Assembly (NCBI GenBank): GCA_029834535.1
Contig: JAQMWT010000280.1
Location: 1 to 42,952, forward strand
Length of the DNA: 42,952 nt
DNA from: Chrysophaeum taylorii
Taxonomy: Eukaryota > Sar > Pelagophyceae > Pelagomonadales > Pelagomonadaceae
Direction: 5' to 3'
Part shown: in pieces, positions 40,101 to 42,952 of the stretch
Layout: each line of letters opens with the position of its first letter
Position numbering within the stretch: the stretch's first letter is position 1
Made by a program: the position numbers and the translations under genes
Notes under the pieces: model-generated
The model's input: the letters and a program-made list of their open reading frames with translations, nothing else
What the model was told of the DNA's origin: nothing
The model's database searches: none

Positions 40101-40945
40101 CGTCAGCACCCACGAGAGCGCCAAGCGGAATCCCGTCAGCAATTCCGACTGCGTCACCAACGGCTGCGCCAACAATAGCACCCTCGCCATCACCATCGGC
40201 TCAGCCTACGCCTGTCCCTACAAGTGCACCGACCATTTTCCCGACGCAACCACCCACTTCGATACCAAGCACGACGCCTACGTCATCGCCGAGCTCGTTG
40301 CCATCGGCATTTCCAAGCGAAGAACCAAGCGCAGCACCATCGCGAGTGCCATCGCCTGCTCCGTCGGATGGCCCCACCTCGCAGCCGACATCGGCGCCAT
40401 CCAGCACTCCTAGTGCGAGTCCGACAACAATGCCCAGTGCTGCGCCGACATCCGCGCCCTCGTCAGCACCCACGAGAGCGCCAAGCGGAATCCCGTCAGC
40501 AATTCCGACTGCGTCACCAACGGCTGCGCCAACAATAGCACCCTCGCCATCACCATCGGCTCAGCCTACAGCTGTCCCTACAAGTGCACCGACCATATTC
40601 CCGACGCAACCACCCACTTCGATGCCAAGCACGACACCTACGTCATCAACGAGCTCGTTGCCATCGGCATTTCCGAGCGCAGAACCAAGCGCAACACCAT
40701 CGCGAGTGTCATCGCCTGCTCCGTCGGATGGCCCCACCTCGCAGCCGACATCGGTGTCATCCAGCATTCCTAGTGCGAGTCCGATAACAATGCCCAGTGC
40801 TGCGCCGACATCCGCGCCCTCGTCAGCACCCACGAGAGCGCCAAGCGGAATCCCGTCAGCAATTCCGATTGCGTCACCAACGGCTGCGCCAACAATAGCA
40901 CCCTCGCCATCACCATCGGCTCAGCCTACAGCTGTCCCTACCTAA
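34136..40945 (+). CDS. Giant LamG-like protein with Pro/Ser/Thr repeat tract (3' end uncertain)
   Basis: From the ATG at 34136 the frame gives 2269 residues. Residues about 3-20 (RLFLIHLLTASVVVWLVL) form a signal peptide or anchor. Residues about 64-285 resemble a concanavalin-like LamG_3 domain (GLVAYYTFDDGLAVDAFG … WHHFCITFDGEDVAVYADGA … GWVGAIDDVMVFNKAL), which often binds carbohydrate. The rest is a Pro/Ser/Thr tract of four-residue steps (PSxxPTxx), at first irregular and then built of 120-residue units. Such tracts are common in surface proteins of diatoms and related algae and are probably heavily O-glycosylated. The stop at 40943-40945 arises from a 2-base insertion relative to the repeat consensus, likely a sequence error, so the true end is unknown. 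A cell-surface or adhesion role is inferred. Confidence 0.85.
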   Translation: MGRLFLIHLLTASVVVWLVLKVPEERRRLSDATLAPSSLPSEGPSPAPSVHSTESPTTAAPTTLCGTVEGLVAYYTFDDGLAVDAFGFQDCVVVGAKATRDRFNVSRGALSFDGFSNVGCPGVALGGAAPRTYCAWTRAVDSDEPWYALFQTGDVLDDEACSRFDYRYRHSAGRLYFVASPGSDPVCNKMFRSSTVSRPYAWHHFCITFDGEDVAVYADGAILATYSPPQALNTGPHQDLIIGHIVDGDPTSAFLGWVGAIDDVMVFNKALSATSIDETYRITAAGDAFVDRCQPTPTPSLRPSASPTVNPSTLPTTIPSSRPTSHPTSTPSPPPDPTPTSSPTNRPSVAPTAIPSIAPEANPSGMPSSHPSVVPSASPSTLPLLTPTFEPTASPTARPSTTPSSVPSFAPSSGPTVLPLSRPTAVSSLTPTVQSSAPSRAPTPPPSPSQSVSPNRSPTRRPSVAPTTNAPTPAPSAGLLSSGNPTSLPSRQPTGCPTECPSAVPRAVPSTVPSALPSGKPRARPTTCPSSGPSFSPRVAPSSRPYSDPSSAPSFLPSSSNTNGPTSSPTAYPSSSPSSEPSGRQSTVPNHRIPSSVPSMGPSFLPVATPSTTPNAIPTAKPSVEPSARPFARLSGMPAGSPAETPTFQPSRPPAKCPSVVPSRGPSSAPMATPFPMPSSPPNANPTGIPSAGPKSRPSDRPSSIPSSAPISSPLAVPSDRPSPVPWTRPSLSPSMSPSSASSPVPSGRSSPFPSTTPAATPTPIPSVGAMLPPSPEPSVRPSSVPSGATGVSPSTSPSEGPSTGTSTILSQAPTVQPAAAPSSEPTIAPTSDPTIVPTGIPSLSPSLRLSSSKPSGCPSIHPSDASSPAPSSTPSVPAWPIPSSAPSGLPRATPTSMPSGVPTRAPSSVPSSTPNGIPSALPTGSQSATPTSAPYAARSPQPTKVPTSAPTIVPKEPPTSMPSTSPTSSPSSMPSPFPSAGPSTAPLPAPLSTPSARLSTQPTSAPSSTPSASPTTTMPSAAPTSVPSFAPTRAPSGIPSAIPTASPTAAPTIAPSPSPSAQPTAVPTSAPTIFPTQPPTSMPSTTPTSSPSSLPSAFPSAEPSAAPSRVSSPAPSDGPTSQPTSASSSTPSASPTTMPSAAPTSAPSSAPTRAPSGIPSAIPTASPTAAPTIAPSPSPSAQPTAVPTSAPTIFPTQPPTSMPSTTPTSSPSSLPSAFPSAEPSAAPSRVSSPAPSDSPTSQPTSAPSSTPSASPTTMPSAAPTSAPSSAPTRAPSGIPSAIPTASPTAAPTIAPSPSPSAQPTAVPTSAPTIFPTQPPTSIPSTTPTSSPSSLPSAFPSTEPSAAPSRVSSPAPSDGPTSQPTSVSSSTPSASPTTMPSAAPTSVPSFAPTRAPSGIPSAIPTASPTAAPTIAPSPSPSAQPTAVPTSAPTIFPTQPPTSMPSTTPTSSPSSLPSAFPSAEPSAAPSRVSSPAPSDSPTSQTTSAPSSTPSASPTTMPSAAPTSAPSSAPTRAPSGIPSAIPTASPTAAPTIAPSPSPSAQPTAVPTSAPTIFPTQPPTSIPSTTPTSSPSSLPSAFPSEEPSAAPSPVSSPAPSASPSSQPTSAQSSTPSAKPTAMPSAAPTSTPSLAPSSASSGIPSAIPTASPTAAPTIAPSPSPSAQPTAVPTSAPTIFPTQPPTSMPSTTPTSSPSSLPSAFPSAEPSAAPSRVSSPAPSDGPTSQPTSAPSSTPSASPTTMPSAAPTSAPSSAPTRAPSGIPSAIPTASPTAAPTIAPSPSPSAQPTAVPTSAPTIFPTQPPTSMPSTTPTSSQSSIPLAFPSAEPSAAPSPVSSPAPSASPSSQPTSAQSSTPSAKPTAMPSAAPTSTPSLAPSSASSGIPSAIPTASPTAAPTIAPSPSPSAQPTAVPTSAPTIFPTQPPTSMPSTTPTSSPSSLPSAFPSAEPSAAPSRVSSPAPSDSPTSQPTSVSSSTPSASPTTMPSAAPTSAPSSAPTRAPSGIPSAIPTASPTAAPTIAPSPSPSAQPTPVPTSAPTIFPTQPPTSIPSTTPTSSPSSLPSAFPSEEPSAAPSRVPSPAPSDGPTSQPTSAPSSTPSASPTTMPSAAPTSAPSSAPTRAPSGIPSAIPTASPTAAPTIAPSPSPSAQPTAVPTSAPTIFPTQPPTSMPSTTPTSSTSSLPSAFPSAEPSATPSRVSSPAPSDGPTSQPTSVSSSIPSASPITMPSAAPTSAPSSAPTRAPSGIPSAIPIASPTAAPTIAPSPSPSAQPTAVPT
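37321..40920 (+). repeat. Ten tandem 360-bp coding repeats with higher-order structure
   Basis: The block beginning TCAGCCTACGGCTGTCCCTA (with small variants) recurs at 37321, 37681, 38041, 38401, 38761, 39121, 39481, 39841, 40201 and 40561, exactly 360 bp apart. A more diverged unit precedes it (about 36958-37320). Units starting at 38761 and 39481 share a variant second half (CGGCTAGCCCCTCCTC instead of CGGATGGCCCCACCTC), giving a 720-bp higher-order period. Confidence 0.95.
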
Positions 40946-42952
40946 GTGCACCGACCATATTCCCGACGGCAACCACCCACTTCGATGCCAAGCACGACAC
41001 CTACGTCATCAACGAGCTCGTTGCCATCGGCATTTCCGAGTGCAGAACCAAGCGCAGCACCATCGCGAGTGCCATCGCCTGCTCCGTCGGATGGCCCCAC
41101 CTCGCAGCCGACATCGGCGCCATCCAGCACTCCTAGTGAGTCGTCCGACAAACATGCCCGAGTGCTGGGCGCCGACATCCGCGCGCCCTCGTCAGCTACC
41201 CACGAGAGCGCCAAGCGAATCCGTCAGCAATTCCGACTGCGTCACCAACGGCTGCGCCAACAATAGCACCCTCGCCATCACCATCGGCTCAGCCTACGCC
41301 TGTCCCTACAAGTGCACCGAACCATTTTCCCGACGCACCACGCCACATTCGATACCAAGCACGAGACTACGTCATCGCCGATCTCGTTGCCATCGGCATT
41401 TCCGAAGTTGCGAAGAACCAAGCGCAGCACCATCGCCAGTGTCGGTCGCCCGCTCCGTTCGGCATAGCCCCTTCCTGCGCAGCCGACATCGCGCAGTCCA
41501 AAACCTAGGCACCCTTGAGCACGCGAAACCGACAGCCATGCTCCAGTGCAGCGCGACATCTACGCGCGCCATCGTAGCACACCTACGAGTGCGTCAGCGC
41601 GGAATCCGTCAGCAACCATGTTCCGACTGCTCACCAACGGCTGCGCCAACAATAGCTACCCTCGCCATCACCATCGGCTCAGTCGCTATCACGGGATGAC
41701 GAGTGTCCTACAGTGCACGGCGACCATTTCCCGACGCAAACCACCCACTTCGATGCAAGCACGACACTACGTCATCGCCGAGCTCGTTGCGCCATCGCAT
41801 TTCCGAGCGCAGACCAAGCGCACGACCATCGCGAGTGTCAATGCGCCTGCTCCGTCGATGCGCGGGTCCCCACCAAATATCTCGCAGCCGCACCCTATCG
41901 GGGTCATCCAGGGCATTCCTTAGTGTCGAGTCCGATAACATGCGCCAAAAAAGCCCAGTGCTTGCGAGCCGACATCCGGCCCCTCTCCGGGGAAACCGCT
42001 CAGTCAGAACCGGCACGAGAGCGCCAAGCGGATCCCGTCAGCATCTGCGACATTGCGTCACCATACGCTGCGCCAACAAAGCACTCCTCTGAGGCCATCA
42101 GCCATCGGCTCAGCCTACGCAACCTACGCCATCTCCTACAAGTTGTCCACGACACCCATTTTCGCCGACACGACAACCACTCCCACTTAGACTCGATGGC
42201 CTAAGCACGACACCTACGCGTCACCACGCCGAGCTCTTGCCATCGGCATCGTCGGCCTAGGTGGGGGAAAAAAAGAGGACGCAAAAGACTCGGGCTAAGC
42301 GCAGCACGGCATCGCGAGTGTTGCAGCGTCTTTAGGGCAGTAGCACTTAGGGTGCACCAACGGCTGCTCACTATGCATGGCCCTCACGCCCCCCACAGCT
42401 CGCAGCCCGACTCTTGCGCCATCCAGCAGCTCGCTAGTGCGAGTCCAGCACACAATGTCCCGTGCTGCGCGCGGGTCAGCCCGCACCCTCGTTTCATGCC
42501 ACCCATCGGAGCGCCATAGGCGTAGAATCCGCGTCACAATTTCGACTGCGTCACCAACGGCTGCGCCAACACATAGGGCACCCTCGCCATCACCATCGCT
42601 GCAGCCTGCGCCTGTCCCTACGCGAACGCAAGCAAGCGTATGGGATCGTATACAGTGGCTCGACCATTTATCCTGTCCCCGCGTCAACCACCCACTTTCA
42701 TACCAAGTCATTACGACGCCTTACGTCATCGCCGAGCTCGTTGGCCATCGGCATTTCCCAAGCACAGAACCAAGCGCAGCACCATCTCGAGTGTCATCGC
42801 CCGCTCCGTCGGATGCCCCACCTCGCAGCCGACATCGGCGCCATCCAGCACTCCTATTGCGAGTCCGACAACAATGCCCAGTGCTGCGCCGACCTGCCGC
42901 GTCCGCATCGATCATGCCCCTTCGACTCCACCAGAAAAAAGCAAGGCACTGG
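40921..42952 (+). other. Indel-ridden continuation of the 360-bp repeat, probable low-quality contig end
   Basis: The repeat goes on, but with single- and double-base insertions and deletions every few tens of bases, worsening after 41.1 kb. Most of the variation is length change, including extra homopolymer bases (for example the GGGGGAAAAAAA at 42261-42272). Clean repeat text returns briefly near 42720-42890. This fits uncorrected long-read sequence better than a decayed gene. No separate genes are called. Confidence 0.75.

Noticed and set aside
37321..40833. Recurring 104-residue plus frames and 90-residue minus frames, one per 360 bp
   Set aside because: They are frame shadows of the tandem repeat.
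37321..40920. CRISPR-like array
   Set aside because: The repeats are contiguous, coding and 360 bp long, with no spacers.

Overview
The window looks like nuclear DNA from a compact, GC-rich eukaryotic microalga or related protist. A photosynthetic stramenopile, such as a pelagophyte-like lineage, is the best guess. This rests on nearly intronless genes (two short GT-AG introns found), spacers often under 200 bp, a secreted protein made of PS/PT-type repeats, a WW-myosin-MyTH4 protein, an ELO-type elongase and an MLO-like membrane protein with EF-hands. The taxon is inference. I see no tRNA, rRNA or CRISPR array.

Left third (1 to about 8 kb): an AT-rich, minus-strand, decayed LTR-retrotransposon of Ty1/copia type. 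In reading direction (right to left) it holds a gag-like start (7973), an unrecognised middle part, a cytosine-C5 DNA methyltransferase-like domain spread over three frames (about 5010 to 3290), and a copia-type integrase (about 3030 to 1). Reverse transcriptase and RNase H would lie beyond the left edge. Two copies of a TTAG-tailed non-LTR retrotransposon (LINE) sit inside it, each with target-site duplications: one of about 1.9 kb in the integrase (505-2435) and one of 145 bp in the gag part (7417-7561). A third copy lies at 28371-28699, just upstream of a host gene. All three share a 3' hairpin with a compensatory base-pair change.

Middle (9.3 to 33 kb): a GC-rich host gene cluster. In order: a secreted repeat protein with a GDPH domain (9643-11862, +); an MLO-like protein with cNMP-binding-like folds and EF-hands (12764-15993, +, one intron); a GYF/WW-myosin-MyTH4 protein (16783-20922, -), divergent from an ELO fatty-acid elongase (21036-21863, +); a diaphanous-type formin with a PH domain (22022-25816, +); a PDZ-like/aldo-keto reductase fusion (26189-28219, +); a coiled-coil protein (28738-31122, +); and a U-box-like/R3H/UIM protein (31677-33027, +, one 37-bp intron). 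Myosin and formin both act on actin, but nothing shows that these neighbours form one pathway.

Right end (34.1 to 43 kb): a giant secreted or membrane-anchored LamG-like protein whose Pro/Ser/Thr tract ends in ten exact-length 360-bp (120-residue) repeats. After about 40.94 kb the same repeat continues with many small indels. That looks like uncorrected long-read sequence at a contig end, so the gene's true 3' end is unknown.
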